Translations under genes and position numbers: made by a program
In this document: positions 7,206-16,340 of the stretch, piece after piece
How positions within the stretch are numbered: the first letter of the stretch is position 1
Layout: each line of letters opens with the position of its first letter
NCBI RefSeq assembly: GCF_041102775.1
Contig: NZ_JBGCUO010000001.1
Span: 2,516,438-2,580,437 of the forward strand
From: Alcanivorax sp. REN37
GTDB taxonomy: Bacteria; Pseudomonadota; Gammaproteobacteria; Pseudomonadales; Alcanivoracaceae
Direction of reading: 5' to 3'
DNA length: 64,000 nt
Notes under the pieces: generated by a model
What the model was told of the DNA's origin: nothing
What the model saw: only the letters and a program-made list of their open reading frames with translations
The model's database searches: none

Positions 7206-8055
7206 CAGCGCCTTCCATAACAACTTTAGATTTCTTGAACGGTAATACTCCTTTGGCCTTACGCTGCCTCTCCAGCACGGCAGGTTTCAGTACACCGCCT
7301 TCGTGACGCCTGAACCAACGCTCGGCGAAAGGAGAGCCATAATTCGCCTTGCTAACGCCATAGCGGACGAAGTACCCACGCTGACTATCATCAACACCCC
7401 ACTCCTCAGCCTCGGTTTGCGTCATGCCAGACAGGTACGATTGCCAGCGAATGTTATCGACCAGAACAGACGACCCACGGCTGGCCTGTTGCTGGTCACC
7501 CGCACTAATCATGGCGGCGCTCTTACTGGCATGGTGCAAAAATACGATAGAGCACCCTGTATCGGCGGCTATGGCTTCCATACGTCCGATCACTTGCGCC
7601 ATTGGACCGCTAACGTTTTCATCTTCGATGTGGAAACGACGTAAGGTGTCTAGGATCATAAGGCGGCGGCCCGCAGCCGCTCGCTTAAGGCCATCGAACC
7701 AATCGAGACACATAATTTTGGGGCACCTTCCTATCAGCGGCTCAATCAGCAAGCCTTCAGCAACAGCTTGCCGCTGCTCGGCGGTGAGATGCGCTCCAAG
7801 CGCATGTAATCGGTGATGGATAGCAGCGGGAGGATCTTCTGCGGGAAGATAGATAACTGGCCCAACAGGAAATTCTCCGACTTCCAGCAAGTCCGGGCCT
7901 CCAGCGATCTGCGTCGCAAGCTGTAAGGCCAGCATGGATTTTCCGGCACCACCTGGTGAAACCAAGGCCCCTACCGTGCCGGAAACCATGTTAGGTAAAA
8001 CATAATCAAGAGGCGGCGGCGTTTCCGAAAAGGCCGCCATAAGATCAAGGGCCAT
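7192..8055 (-). CDS. repA: IncQ-type replicative helicase RepA
   Basis: 287 residues, closely similar to RSF1010 RepA along nearly its whole length. It is the hexameric 5'-3' DNA helicase of IncQ strand-displacement replication. The start AAFSETPPPLDYVLPNMV is the diagnostic N-terminus. The Walker A motif SPGGAGKS is at residues 33-40 and the Walker B-like RRLMILDTLRRF near residue 130. Then come IVFLHHASK and the block DNIRWQSYL, followed by the family C-terminus FAERWFRRHEGGVLKPAVLE. The Lys/Thr-contacting motifs look intact, so the enzyme should be active. The gene follows the AlpA-like regulator after 4 bases and overlaps repC. The IncQ primase RepB/MobA is not in the window. Confidence 0.95.
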   Translation of the reverse strand: MALDLMAAFSETPPPLDYVLPNMVSGTVGALVSPGGAGKSMLALQLATQIAGGPDLLEVGEFPVGPVIYLPAEDPPAAIHHRLHALGAHLTAEQRQAVAEGLLIEPLIGRCPKIMCLDWFDGLKRAAAGRRLMILDTLRRFHIEDENVSGPMAQVIGRMEAIAADTGCSIVFLHHASKSAAMISAGDQQQASRGSSVLVDNIRWQSYLSGMTQTEAEEWGVDDSQRGYFVRYGVSKANYGSPFAERWFRRHEGGVLKPAVLERQRKAKGVLPFKKSKVVMEGADDNW

Positions 8056-8059
8056 ACTA

Positions 8060-8290
8060 TTAGGCCCCTATGGTGTTGCCAGGCCGAGTAGCCAGGATTC
8101 CTGAAGACTTACGCTCCTCAATCCACAGCTCTACTTCCGACAGGTCCCACGCGACGTTTCTGCTTGTAAGGGCTATGCGCTTCGGAAACTCCCCACGCTG
8201 TTCCAGGTTATAAATTGTGCGCGTTGAAAGTGGAATCATCTCCAGGAGCTGTTTCCTGTTGATGAGAACCTTATTTGCCATTGTTTGCAT
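8060..8290 (-). CDS. AlpA-like helix-turn-helix regulator upstream of repA
   Basis: 76 residues from the ATG at 8290, chosen because GGAGG lies 7 bases before it; a longer frame to 8335 has no such site. The core NRKQLLEMIPLSTRTIYNLEQRGEFPKRI is the winged/MerR-like HTH of AlpA-type phage and island regulators (first helix, turn, recognition helix), followed by WDLSEVELWIEERK. Such proteins activate integrase or excisionase genes, or repress replication operons. It occupies the position of the small repressor gene repF in the RSF1010 repF-repA-repC operon, so it may control replication here. It is divergent from the gene at 8377. Confidence 0.8.
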   Translation of the reverse strand: MQTMANKVLINRKQLLEMIPLSTRTIYNLEQRGEFPKRIALTSRNVAWDLSEVELWIEERKSSGILATRPGNTIGA

Positions 8291-8376
8291 GCTTGAACCT
8301 CCATTTACCTGTTGAGGCTTCATCGTGCCAAGCAATGCAACTTGATTAAGCTTTATTTTTGGACTATAAAGTTGTT

Positions 8377-9420
8377 ATGAATATCGAACACCAAGCTAGA
8401 CTAGACCTAGGGCAAGACTACATAGCCATCCTTCCAGGCTGCGCCCAGCCTGTTTCTCTTGCTATAGCCAAATTTAGAACGCGCTGGGGACCTTACTCTG
8501 CCTTCTCTCGGCGCTATCCCATTCTTCGCCTGATACAAGAACTGATCGATCCTGCCATAGCTGAGTACATGGATTCCCTCCCAAACAGCTATAAAAACCA
8601 TGTTGCGGGTATTGGCTCAGGAGTTGGATTTAGCGAAATCATCCGGCTGATAGGGCTGGAAGCAATGGTGCGCATGCAGCGCCAACTGCTACGTCAGTTC
8701 ATAAAGACAAGTGATGAACAAACCCAAAGAGATCAGTGCTTCGCCGCAACCATTGAATCGTTAATTGAATTAACCTGGGATTGCGCCTGTAAGCGTCCGA
8801 AGAAATCAACAGCGACCAAAGGCGTCAACCTAAACGTACAACGAAAACATAGTTTCTGCGAATTCTGTGGAAACCTTACGGAGTACTCAAAATTCATGCT
8901 CACAGTAGAGCAGAGACAAACAAATGAGGTTGAACTTATTGACCACAAGAAACTAGAACTTAGCCACAATTACTGTAAAGAGCATCGCCCCAAACTTGCC
9001 AATGACGAGTGGAATCCAAGTTACAAACAGGCAAAGCGCTCCCTCGCACAATTCAATATCGAACTTTCCAGGTTAACTCATCAATCTGCACATCGCGCTA
9101 AGCCTCATGCTATGTCAGGAGACAAACTGATCGATGACTATTCCTTCCTATTCATGTTGAATTTAACATTACAGCCAGCAGACGTAGCGGATCTTCGCAA
9201 TCTGGCTCGAAAGATGGTCGACTCTAAGCTTTCAGACAATAAGAAGAAAATGCTGGTACTTCAGCATTATGGTTACACTCAATCTCAAATTGGCAAAAAG
9301 CTACTAAGCAGAAAACAACAACCAATGACACCTCAAGCAGTATCTAAAGCATTAGCAGCAGTTCGCAAAGATTTTTTGCTTCCTGCTAACAGGCCAGGAA
9401 AAAGCCAACAGAAATTTTAG
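8377..9420 (+). CDS. Unrecognised protein with CxxC...CxxH finger and C-terminal HTH
   Basis: 347 residues from ATG 8377; a TTG at 8359 is an alternative, and neither has a clear Shine-Dalgarno. The N-terminal half (residues 1-155) is helical without familiar motifs. Residues 161-164 (CEFC) and 200-203 (CKEH) form a likely zinc-binding CxxC-x35-CxxH site. The C-terminus (about residues 290-345) has a sigma-region-4-like helix-turn-helix (LQHYGYTQSQIGKKL, then TPQAVSKALAAVRKDF), suggesting DNA binding. The DNA is AT-rich like its neighbours. It is divergent from the rep operon and ends 10 bases from the end of the RelA/SpoT-like gene. I do not know the family; an element-specific regulator is the most economical guess. 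Confidence 0.75.
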   Translation: MNIEHQARLDLGQDYIAILPGCAQPVSLAIAKFRTRWGPYSAFSRRYPILRLIQELIDPAIAEYMDSLPNSYKNHVAGIGSGVGFSEIIRLIGLEAMVRMQRQLLRQFIKTSDEQTQRDQCFAATIESLIELTWDCACKRPKKSTATKGVNLNVQRKHSFCEFCGNLTEYSKFMLTVEQRQTNEVELIDHKKLELSHNYCKEHRPKLANDEWNPSYKQAKRSLAQFNIELSRLTHQSAHRAKPHAMSGDKLIDDYSFLFMLNLTLQPADVADLRNLARKMVDSKLSDNKKKMLVLQHYGYTQSQIGKKLLSRKQQPMTPQAVSKALAAVRKDFLLPANRPGKSQQKF

Positions 9421-9430
9421 CGGCTAAAAT

Positions 9431-10441
9431 TTAGGTTGTGGCCCAAGGAGGCTGAAGCCCTAAATCGCTGTAAACACCCTCCAGAGGCTCAAGATCAAGA
9501 GGCCATTTTCGATGTAATGACGCACGAAACCTTTTTGCAAGAAAGTACATTAAAAGAACAAACGGATGCCTAAATTCTACCGAACCGGCTTGCCTCTCTT
9601 TAATTTTTTCACTTACATAGGAATAATTTGGATCTTCAAGGAAAGCTAAAAACTCATCCGCTGAAGTTTTTTGCAATAAATCACTAATTGAGTTGAGTAA
9701 ATGGTCTGCACTTTTACTATCATCAATGAGCTGAATGTCACCAAGACGTTTTTTCGCTTCGGTGTTGATGGCATTCTTCCATGCATTTATATCGGCCGTC
9801 GCATTTTCTAACAAAATCTTTGCATTACACAATAAATCATCAGTAGTTTCCATCAGAGCCATACTTTTTGCGAATGTTCTGTGGACCTCTGGTGAAGCCG
9901 CTATATTACCTTTATAGATAGTATCATGAGCAAGCTCCGCATAAGCATGTTGAAGCAAAGTCCTTAATTGCACTTCGCAGGGGGTGCCTTCTTTTATTTG
10001 AACACCTTTGTGCTCAATATCCCTAGCGGCGTAAACAATATAGTGAACAGACTGATAATCAAATAATCTCGGATCATCACCTTTCCACTCATCAAATTCT
10101 TTATCCTTTGAATAAGCCCAACTTGTAGCTTCTTCAACTATATTACACAACAGCTCAAGTTGATATGTTAGCAGCACAACAAATCGAATGCCTGCTTTAT
10201 CAGTGATTTCCTTGTAAGGGTCTTTATACTTGTTCCGCTTCCTGATAAATGCCTTCGTGACCAGAGAATCCACCTGTTTTACTCTTTGAGATGGTGGTAT
10301 TTTCACCCATTCCAAGTACGCACTTTTTGTTCCCGCATGAGATAAAATACTGGAATCAATTTTAGTCAGCACAAAGTCAGCCCATGCTTTATACATGGGC
10401 AATTCAGCTTCATACAACTGGATGAACTCGTCGCGGTTCAT
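9431..10441 (-). CDS. RelA/SpoT-domain nucleotide synthetase (possible toxin)
   Basis: 336 residues with one RelA/SpoT synthetase domain and no HD hydrolase, TGS or ACT domain. Motifs in order: basic nucleotide-binding region IRKRNKYKDPYKE (residues 66-78), DKAGIRFV (81-88), the G-loop-like FDYQSVH (127-133), and CEVQLRTLLQHAYAELAHD (155-173). These are the signature pieces of the (p)ppGpp synthetase fold and appear intact. A helical C-terminal part (about 200-336) is unfamiliar. Short single-domain members include alarmone synthetases and toxSAS toxins that make (pp)pApp or pyrophosphorylate tRNA. Its start overlaps the stop of the upstream gene by one base (TAATG), so the two are translated together. 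Substrate and role are unproven. Confidence 0.85.
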   Translation of the reverse strand: MNRDEFIQLYEAELPMYKAWADFVLTKIDSSILSHAGTKSAYLEWVKIPPSQRVKQVDSLVTKAFIRKRNKYKDPYKEITDKAGIRFVVLLTYQLELLCNIVEEATSWAYSKDKEFDEWKGDDPRLFDYQSVHYIVYAARDIEHKGVQIKEGTPCEVQLRTLLQHAYAELAHDTIYKGNIAASPEVHRTFAKSMALMETTDDLLCNAKILLENATADINAWKNAINTEAKKRLGDIQLIDDSKSADHLLNSISDLLQKTSADEFLAFLEDPNYSYVSEKIKERQAGSVEFRHPFVLLMYFLAKRFRASLHRKWPLDLEPLEGVYSDLGLQPPWATT

Positions 10442-11508
10442 TATTCTTGCTCAGTCAGCTTACCCTGTATTCTCAGGGTAGTATGTTCATCAGTAACGTC
10501 AATAACCTGAACCATTTCTTCAAAAGTATCTGCTGGAGCTGTCAACTTAACGCTGGAAGAGAAGTTCATTTTACGATGTTGCAACCTCCTCTTAATTAAA
10601 GAGTTATCTTTAACTATTGCATTAGTTGGGAAATTTTTACTTTCCATGTAAGCAGCATAATCATCTCTTAATTCCTCTTCCATGAATTGGTCAGCGAAAC
10701 CACTAGTCTGAATTGTATTGCTCTGATCAGTTTTCAGGTATGTGTGTAGAGCTTGTTGAAGATCGACCTTACTTTCCGTCGACAGATCAGAATCATTAAT
10801 GAAATTTTTCGTATATTCAAAAAAGTCCCGAGTTCTCTGCTCTGAGTTTTCAGGAATTCTTAAGCCCAAGAAACCAGAATAAAAATACCTTGCAGCCTTT
10901 CTATCATCTTTTGCTTGGATGTTACTATCAAAAACATAGGCTTCAAAGTCGTCAGTAATTCTAATTTCATTACCAACACTTTCCCTGCTCATTTCAACAA
11001 ATGCACCAACCTTGTAGAGTTTCGCTTGAGGAGTAAGTATTAAGTTGTCCAAGTAATCCATAACAACCTTATCACCCTCTTCTTTTCCAACGAACCCTGC
11101 TTGCTGCTCTGCTTTAATGATGAACAAGCATCTTTTATTCGCAGCTCCAGCAGTTCCATCAATAATTACTAAAGTTCCTCCAGGCCAGCTCTTGCTTGTA
11201 TGAGCGGTGGTATGCAACTCAGCAATTTCTACTGAATTTTTTATAAAACTAGCATCATCATCAGTTAAGAGTCGGGTAGCACAATGAAAACAGCTAGCAG
11301 CGCCATCCTGAGCTATGTCCATTTGCAAGCTGTGCGAACCATTACCGAGTACACTACTGATACGCTGTTGTAGCTTATCTAAACCAGCACCAGCTAACTG
11401 TGTTAATACACGACTAGGAAACGGATCAACACGCCCTTCATCGTTAGGCTTATAGACGTTGTGTAAAATTATTCTGTGGAAATTAAGATTATCAAATGTA
11501 AAAGTCAT
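10441..11508 (-). CDS. Nucleoid-associated protein of the NA37/YejK type
   Basis: 355 residues from ATG 11508 (MTFTFDNLNFHRIILHNVY), with GGAG 11 bases upstream; a longer frame to 11568 would overlap the integrase gene and is less likely. The layout matches the nucleoid-associated NA37 (YejK/NdpA) family: an N-terminal strand-rich domain, RESVGNEIRITDDFEAYVFDSN, then FYSGFLGLRIPENSEQRTRDFF, and a helical C-terminus. YejK itself is a chromosomal DNA-binding protein of unclear function; divergent copies occur in mobile islands. Here the gene is AT-rich and fused by a one-base overlap to the RelA/SpoT-like gene, with the integrase 47 bases upstream. It may act as the partner or sensor of that enzyme. 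This is inference from gene order. Confidence 0.75.
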   Translation of the reverse strand: MTFTFDNLNFHRIILHNVYKPNDEGRVDPFPSRVLTQLAGAGLDKLQQRISSVLGNGSHSLQMDIAQDGAASCFHCATRLLTDDDASFIKNSVEIAELHTTAHTSKSWPGGTLVIIDGTAGAANKRCLFIIKAEQQAGFVGKEEGDKVVMDYLDNLILTPQAKLYKVGAFVEMSRESVGNEIRITDDFEAYVFDSNIQAKDDRKAARYFYSGFLGLRIPENSEQRTRDFFEYTKNFINDSDLSTESKVDLQQALHTYLKTDQSNTIQTSGFADQFMEEELRDDYAAYMESKNFPTNAIVKDNSLIKRRLQHRKMNFSSSVKLTAPADTFEEMVQVIDVTDEHTTLRIQGKLTEQE

Positions 11509-11555
11509 TAAAAGCGCCACTCCCTGCATTATTTTTTTATTTAAAACCACCGGCG

Positions 11556-12743
11556 TTAAGAGACCCAATCATCTATCATGTCCGCCCAGTCTTGCAGCAT
11601 TGATACTCGCTGCTCTCTATATTCTGCCTTGTTATAAACAGCCCTAACACCTTTTTGTTCATGAGCTAAGCATTTTTCAATCCAGTCAGTATTATAGCCA
11701 GCTTCATGGAGTAAGGTACTTGCTGTACGCCTCAGATCGTGGGGGCCAAACTTGGCAAGAGACTGCCCTTCTTTCTGAGCCAGCTTGTAAGTCATCGTCA
11801 TCACCCGGTTTAGCGTGGCACTGCTCATGGGCACGTCAGAATCGTAACGCGACGGCAGAACATAATCCGATCCACCGGAGAACGTCTTCAAAGCGATGAG
11901 AATGTCCATGGCCTGCCTAGATAGAAACACTAGGTGAGGATTTCGCCGCTTCATCCTTTCTTTAGGGATCGTCCAGAGCGCTTCGCTGAAGTTGATCTCA
12001 CTCCAGGTAGCATTCGTCAGCTCGCTTTTTCGCACCATCGTCAACAACAACAGTTTTACCGCTGCGCGGATCGATGGTGATGTACCAATACGCCCCATGT
12101 ACTGATACATGATCCTAATTTCTTCGGGCGTCAGGGTTCGATCTCTCGGCTCAAACCTGGCAATGCTTGCTGGCCGCACCAGGTCTGCTGGGTTCTCAAC
12201 CTTCTGGCCTCGCTCAGTGGCCCAGCGGTATACCTGGAGTACAATCTCACGCGCATGAACCGCCGTAGCAGGCGCACCGCGCTCTACGATGGCGTCGGTA
12301 AGTGCTCGCAAGTCCTCGTGGGTGATTTCGGTCAGCTTCTGATTGCCGAATTTCGTTTCCAGCTCTCTCGTATAAACCGAGCGGCGCATATCACGGGTAG
12401 AGTCGGCCATCTGGTAGCCCCGTAGCCACTTTTCCGCCCAGGCACCAAAGGTTTCAGCCCCTTTTACACGCGCCTTGTCCCGTGCCTTCTCCTTCGCTGG
12501 CGACTTTCCATCAGCGACCATCCGCTTGGCTTCACTAAGTCGCTCACGGGCTTCTGCCAGAGTGATACCCCCAACGCCATAGCGGCCAAAAGTGATTGTC
12601 TCTTGCCTGCCATTGATCGAGTAGTTGTAACGGAATGAGATAGAGCCGGCAGGAGTGACAGCCACATAGAGGCCATCCCGGTCATTCACCTTGTAGAGTT
12701 TATCCCTCGGCTTGAGGTTGCGCAGCTTGGTATCGGTCAGCAA
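11556..12743 (-). CDS. int: P4-family tyrosine integrase
   Basis: 395 residues from a TTG start preceded by AAGGA. The N-terminal 90 residues carry the DUF4102-type arm-binding domain (LYVAVTPAGSISFRYNY, TFGRYGVGGITLAEAR). A SAM-like core-binding domain follows (about 100-185). The catalytic domain has the tyrosine recombinase residues: Arg in TMVRKSEL, Lys in KERMKRRNPH, HDLRRT, a final His in LAHEQ, and the Tyr nucleophile in AVYNKAEY. It is the enzyme expected to recombine the element with the guaA 3' end 308 bp away. The gene is transcribed away from guaA, so its promoter and arm sites lie in the gap between. It looks intact. Confidence 0.95.
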   Translation of the reverse strand: MLTDTKLRNLKPRDKLYKVNDRDGLYVAVTPAGSISFRYNYSINGRQETITFGRYGVGGITLAEARERLSEAKRMVADGKSPAKEKARDKARVKGAETFGAWAEKWLRGYQMADSTRDMRRSVYTRELETKFGNQKLTEITHEDLRALTDAIVERGAPATAVHAREIVLQVYRWATERGQKVENPADLVRPASIARFEPRDRTLTPEEIRIMYQYMGRIGTSPSIRAAVKLLLLTMVRKSELTNATWSEINFSEALWTIPKERMKRRNPHLVFLSRQAMDILIALKTFSGGSDYVLPSRYDSDVPMSSATLNRVMTMTYKLAQKEGQSLAKFGPHDLRRTASTLLHEAGYNTDWIEKCLAHEQKGVRAVYNKAEYREQRVSMLQDWADMIDDWVS

Positions 12744-13054
12744 GAGTCTTATCCTTCTTCAATTCCAATACCATGCTGGAAGATCACCCAAAAATCGAGC
12801 AATAAAATCAATAAAAACATATAGTTAAATAGTTTCGACACCATGAATACACAGGATCAAGCAGCATGGTATCGGCCATCACTCATGGCATCATGTCTCG
12901 ATAATACCACCTTGGATACCATGCTCAAGCGGTGCTTCCCGCTGCCATCAGTTGCCAAACAATGCCAGACATAAAAACAAAAAAGCCCATAAAAACATGG
13001 ACTTAAGTGTAATTTAATGCCAGTTTGTACCAGCTAATGCCTAACGTGTGATCA
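12744..13054. other. Integrase promoter and probable right attachment region
   Basis: This 308-bp gene-free gap separates int from the guaA stop. It is AT-rich and holds three copies of a 10-bp motif, listed separately, plus an A-rich stretch at about 12,985-13,010. Immediately next to it are the last guaA codons (13,052-13,075). In guaA-targeting islands the att core lies in that 3' end. No second copy of the guaA end occurs in the window, so the exact att core cannot be set here. Confidence 0.6.
12768..12925. repeat. Three copies of ATACCATGCT between int and guaA
   Basis: ATACCATGCT occurs at 12768-12777 and 12916-12925, and in perfect inverted form (AGCATGGTAT) at 12863-12872. Related shorter matches (ACCATGA, CATGGCATC) lie between them. 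Spaced 10-bp motifs beside an integrase gene are what arm-type integrase or excisionase binding sites look like; a repressor site is the alternative. Confidence 0.6.
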
Positions 13055-14617
13055 CTCCCACTCAATCGTCGCCGGCGGCTTGCTCGACACGTCATAGGTC
13101 ACGCGGCTAATGCCGGAGATCTCGTTGATGATGCGAGTGGAGACTTTCTCCAGAAACTCATAGGGCAGGTGCGCCCAGCGAGCGGTCATGAAATCGATGG
13201 TTTCCACCGCGCGTAGCGCGATCACGTATTCGTAGCGGCGGGCATCGCCCACCACGCCGACGGATTTCACCGGCAGGAACACTGCGAACGCTTGGCTGGT
13301 CTTGTGGTAGAGGCCGGCTTCCAGCAGCTCGGTGATGAAGATGTGGTCTGCCGCGCGCAGGATATCGGCGTATTCTTTCTTCACCTCGCCAAGGATGCGT
13401 ACGCCGAGGCCCGGGCCTGGGAACGGGTGGCGGTAGACCATGTCGTAGGGCAGGCCCAGTTCCAAACCAATCTTGCGCACTTCATCTTTGAACAGCTCGC
13501 GCAGCGGCTCGATCAGCTTGAGCTTCATGTCTTCCGGCAGGCCGCCGACGTTGTGGTGCGACTTAATCAGGTGCGCACCTTTGGTGGCGGCTGACTCGAT
13601 CACGTCCGGGTAAATCGTGCCTTGCGCCAGCCAGTTGGCGTTGCTCAATTTGGCGGCCTGTTCGTCGAAAATCTCGATGAAAGTATTGCCGATGATTTTT
13701 CGTTTTTGTTCCGGATCGGTGACGCCAGCGAGTTTGCCCAGATAGATGTCCTCGGCATTCACGCGGATGACGTTTACGCCCATATTCTGCGCAAACATTT
13801 CCATCACCTGGTCGCCTTCACGGTGACGCAGCAGGCCGTGGTCGACGAATACGCAGGTCAGCTGGCTGCCGATGGCGCGGTGCAGCAGGGCCGCCACCAC
13901 TGAGGAATCCACACCGCCGGACAGCGCCAGGATCACGTCATCGGTGCCGACCTTCTCGCGAATGGTACGGATCGCATCTTCAATGATGTTGCTCGGCGTC
14001 CACAGCTGTTCGCAGCCACACAGGTCGCGCACGAAGCGCTCCAGCAGCCGGCCACCCTGCAGGGTGTGGGTCACTTCCGGATGGAACTGCACGCCATAGA
14101 AGCGGCGTTTATCGTCGCCCATCGCGGCAATCGGACAGGCATCGGTGGCAGCGCCGGCAGTGAAGCCCGGCGGCAGCGCGGTGACGCGATCGCCGTGGCT
14201 CATCCACACATCCAGCCATTCTTTGCCGTCTTGTTCATGGTCGACGATGCCAGCCAGCAACGCGTTGTCGGCTTGCTTCTCTACCCGTGCATAACCGAAC
14301 TCGTGAGTTTGGCCCTGCTCCACAGCGCCGCCCAGTTGGGCGGCCATGGTCTGCATGCCGTAGCAGATGCCGAGCACCGGCACGCCCAGCTCGAACACCG
14401 CTTGCGGTGCCCGCGGCGTGCTGTCAGCGGTCACGCTTTCCGGGCTGCCGGATAGAATCACACCGGCCGGAGCAAAGGCGCGCAGCTCCTCAGCCTCCAG
14501 ATCGTAGGGACGGATCTCGCAGTACACGCCGATCTCGCGGATGCGGCGGCCGATCAGTTGAGTGTACTGGGAACCGAAATCAAGGATCAGGATGCGCTGG
14601 GAATGGATGTCTTTCAT
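13052..14617 (-). CDS. guaA: GMP synthase (glutamine-hydrolysing)
   Basis: 521 residues. It converts XMP, ATP and glutamine to GMP in the cytosol, the last step of guanine nucleotide synthesis. The class I glutamine amidotransferase domain has [10 protein letters not shown] at the start, the nucleophile Cys in GICYGMQT (residue 85) and the HPEVTHT histidine. The ATP pyrophosphatase domain has the P-loop SGGVDSSVV. The dimerisation domain ends with the family's TIEWE. Length is normal. It lies 133 bp behind guaB on the same strand, so the two form the usual guaBA unit. The mobile element abuts its 3' end, but the reading frame and stop are complete, so the insertion has left the protein intact. 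Confidence 0.98.
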   Translation of the reverse strand: MKDIHSQRILILDFGSQYTQLIGRRIREIGVYCEIRPYDLEAEELRAFAPAGVILSGSPESVTADSTPRAPQAVFELGVPVLGICYGMQTMAAQLGGAVEQGQTHEFGYARVEKQADNALLAGIVDHEQDGKEWLDVWMSHGDRVTALPPGFTAGAATDACPIAAMGDDKRRFYGVQFHPEVTHTLQGGRLLERFVRDLCGCEQLWTPSNIIEDAIRTIREKVGTDDVILALSGGVDSSVVAALLHRAIGSQLTCVFVDHGLLRHREGDQVMEMFAQNMGVNVIRVNAEDIYLGKLAGVTDPEQKRKIIGNTFIEIFDEQAAKLSNANWLAQGTIYPDVIESAATKGAHLIKSHHNVGGLPEDMKLKLIEPLRELFKDEVRKIGLELGLPYDMVYRHPFPGPGLGVRILGEVKKEYADILRAADHIFITELLEAGLYHKTSQAFAVFLPVKSVGVVGDARRYEYVIALRAVETIDFMTARWAHLPYEFLEKVSTRIINEISGISRVTYDVSSKPPATIEWE

Positions 14618-14750
14618 CGTCGATAGCCACTAAGTCGCGCGCAGAGCGCCGGAAATCAAAGGGTTGCCGCACAATGTGCGGGGCTCAGAACGCAAAATCG
14701 GCCGGGAGATTCACCGACCGATCCTGCGTCTGACGGAAGCACACCGCCGA

Positions 14751-16220
14751 TCAGCTGATCGGGTAGTTAGGGGCTTCCTTGGTGATGGTCACGTCGTGCA
14801 CGTGGGACTCCTTGATGCCCGCCCCGGTGATACGCACGAAGGTGGGCTTGGTGCGCATCTGTTCCACGTCGGCACAACCGGTGTACCCCATGGCAGCCCG
14901 CAGCCCGCCCACCAGCTGGTGAACGATGGCGGTCATCGGGCCTTTGTAGGGCACGCGGCCTTCAATGCCTTCCGGCACCAGCTTCTCCAAACCGGCAGAA
15001 GCGTCCTGGAAGTAGCGGTCGCTGGAGTTGGAACTGCCGGACATGGCGCCCAAGGAGCCCATGCCGCGGTAGGCCTTGTAATAGCCGCCCTGGAACAGCT
15101 CCACTTCGCCCGGCGCTTCCTCGGTACCCGCCAGCAGCGAACCGATCATGATGGCGCTGGCACCGGCGGCCACTGCTTTGGCCACGTCACCGGAGAAACG
15201 GATGCCGCCGTCGGAAATCAGCGGGATGTCGTACTTGGCCAACGCGTCCGCCACATCAGACACCGCAGAAATCTGCGGCACGCCGATCCCGGCAACGATG
15301 CGGGTGGTGCAGATTGAGCCCGGACCAATACCCACTTTGACGCCATCGGCACCGGCTTCCGCCAGCGCAATCGCCGCTTCAGCGGTGGCGATGTTGCCGC
15401 CAATCACCTGCACCTGCGGGAAGTGTTTTTTCACCCACGCCACGCGCTCGATCACGCCACGGGAATGGCCGTGGGCGGTATCCACCACCAGCACGTCAAC
15501 ACCGGCGTCCACCAGCGCTTCAACGCGCTCTTCGGTTTCCGGACCGGTGCCCACCGCTGCGCCCACCCGCAGCTGGCCCTGGTCATCCTTGCAGGCGTTG
15601 GGGAAGCGTTTGGATTTCTCGATGTCTTTGACGGTGATCAAGCCACGCAGGGCGCCGGAATCATTCACCACCAGCAACTTTTCGATGCGGTGGCGCTGCA
15701 GCAACTGCTGCACTTCCTCGGCGCTGGCGCCTTCCTTGACCGTCACCAGCCGCTCTTTCTCGGTCATGATGGCCGAGACCGGCTGCTTGAATTCGGTCAC
15801 GAAGCGGGTGTCGCGGCTGGTGACAATGCCCACCACCTGATCACCCTGCACTACCGGCACGCCGGAGATGTGGTGGCTGTCAGTGATGCGCAGCAGCTCA
15901 GCGACAGTGGTTTCCGGGCCGACCGTGATCGGGTCGCGCACCACACCGCTTTCAAATTTCTTCACCAGCCGCACATGACGTGCCTGCTCGTGCAGATCCA
16001 TGTTCTTGTGGAGGATGCCGATGCCGCCTTCCTGGGCCATGCCGATGGCCAGACGGTATTCGGTCACCGTATCCATGGCCGCTGACACCAGAGGAATGTT
16101 GAGGCTGATATCGCGGGTCAGTCGTGACTTGAGACAAACGTTCTTCGGCAGCACTTCCGAATAGGCTGGCACCAGCAGAACATCGTCAAAGGTCAGTGCT
16201 TCTTGCGCAATTCTGAGCAT
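14751..16220 (-). CDS. guaB: IMP dehydrogenase
   Basis: 489 residues when started at ATG 16220 ([18 protein letters not shown]), the family's usual N-terminus; a longer frame upstream adds an atypical leader. It oxidises IMP to XMP with NAD+, the rate-limiting step toward GMP. A TIM barrel is interrupted by two CBS domains (about residues 95-205). The catalytic loop [11 protein letters not shown] carries the active Cys, and [10 protein letters not shown] and the flap GMGSLGAM are present. The C-terminus ends KEAPNYPIS. guaA follows on the same transcript. The divergent xseA shares the 120-bp upstream gap, which should hold both promoters. Confidence 0.98.
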   Translation of the reverse strand: MLRIAQEALTFDDVLLVPAYSEVLPKNVCLKSRLTRDISLNIPLVSAAMDTVTEYRLAIGMAQEGGIGILHKNMDLHEQARHVRLVKKFESGVVRDPITVGPETTVAELLRITDSHHISGVPVVQGDQVVGIVTSRDTRFVTEFKQPVSAIMTEKERLVTVKEGASAEEVQQLLQRHRIEKLLVVNDSGALRGLITVKDIEKSKRFPNACKDDQGQLRVGAAVGTGPETEERVEALVDAGVDVLVVDTAHGHSRGVIERVAWVKKHFPQVQVIGGNIATAEAAIALAEAGADGVKVGIGPGSICTTRIVAGIGVPQISAVSDVADALAKYDIPLISDGGIRFSGDVAKAVAAGASAIMIGSLLAGTEEAPGEVELFQGGYYKAYRGMGSLGAMSGSSNSSDRYFQDASAGLEKLVPEGIEGRVPYKGPMTAIVHQLVGGLRAAMGYTGCADVEQMRTKPTFVRITGAGIKESHVHDVTITKEAPNYPIS

Positions 16221-16340
16221 AAGGCACCGTCGCAAAGGTGGGGAAAATGAAGCGGCCAATTATAGGCTCTGGGGGCGGAAGGGTAAACGGCCGCCGCGCC
16301 GGGGGCGTAAAATCCATTCTGGGCCGCTACACTTCGCGCC

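Larger units (their letters stand above)
1..13060. mobile_element. Partial integrative element inserted at the guaA 3' end
   Basis: Seen: a tyrosine integrase sits 308 bp from the guaA stop codon. Further left lie IncQ-like repA/repC, an AlpA-like regulator, an IncP-like oriT, trbJ/trbK/trbL, an IS21-like end and several genes of low GC. Everything right of 13,052 is compact GC-rich housekeeping DNA. Known: the 3' end of guaA is a recurrent insertion site for genomic islands whose integrases resemble this one. Inference: the right junction lies in or just outside the last codons of guaA (about 13,040-13,065). The left junction, and any second copy of the guaA end, is beyond the window, so the total size is unknown. 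No relaxase, coupling protein or T4SS ATPase is visible, so the element may be mobilisable rather than self-transmissible, or its other genes may lie further left. Confidence 0.85.
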
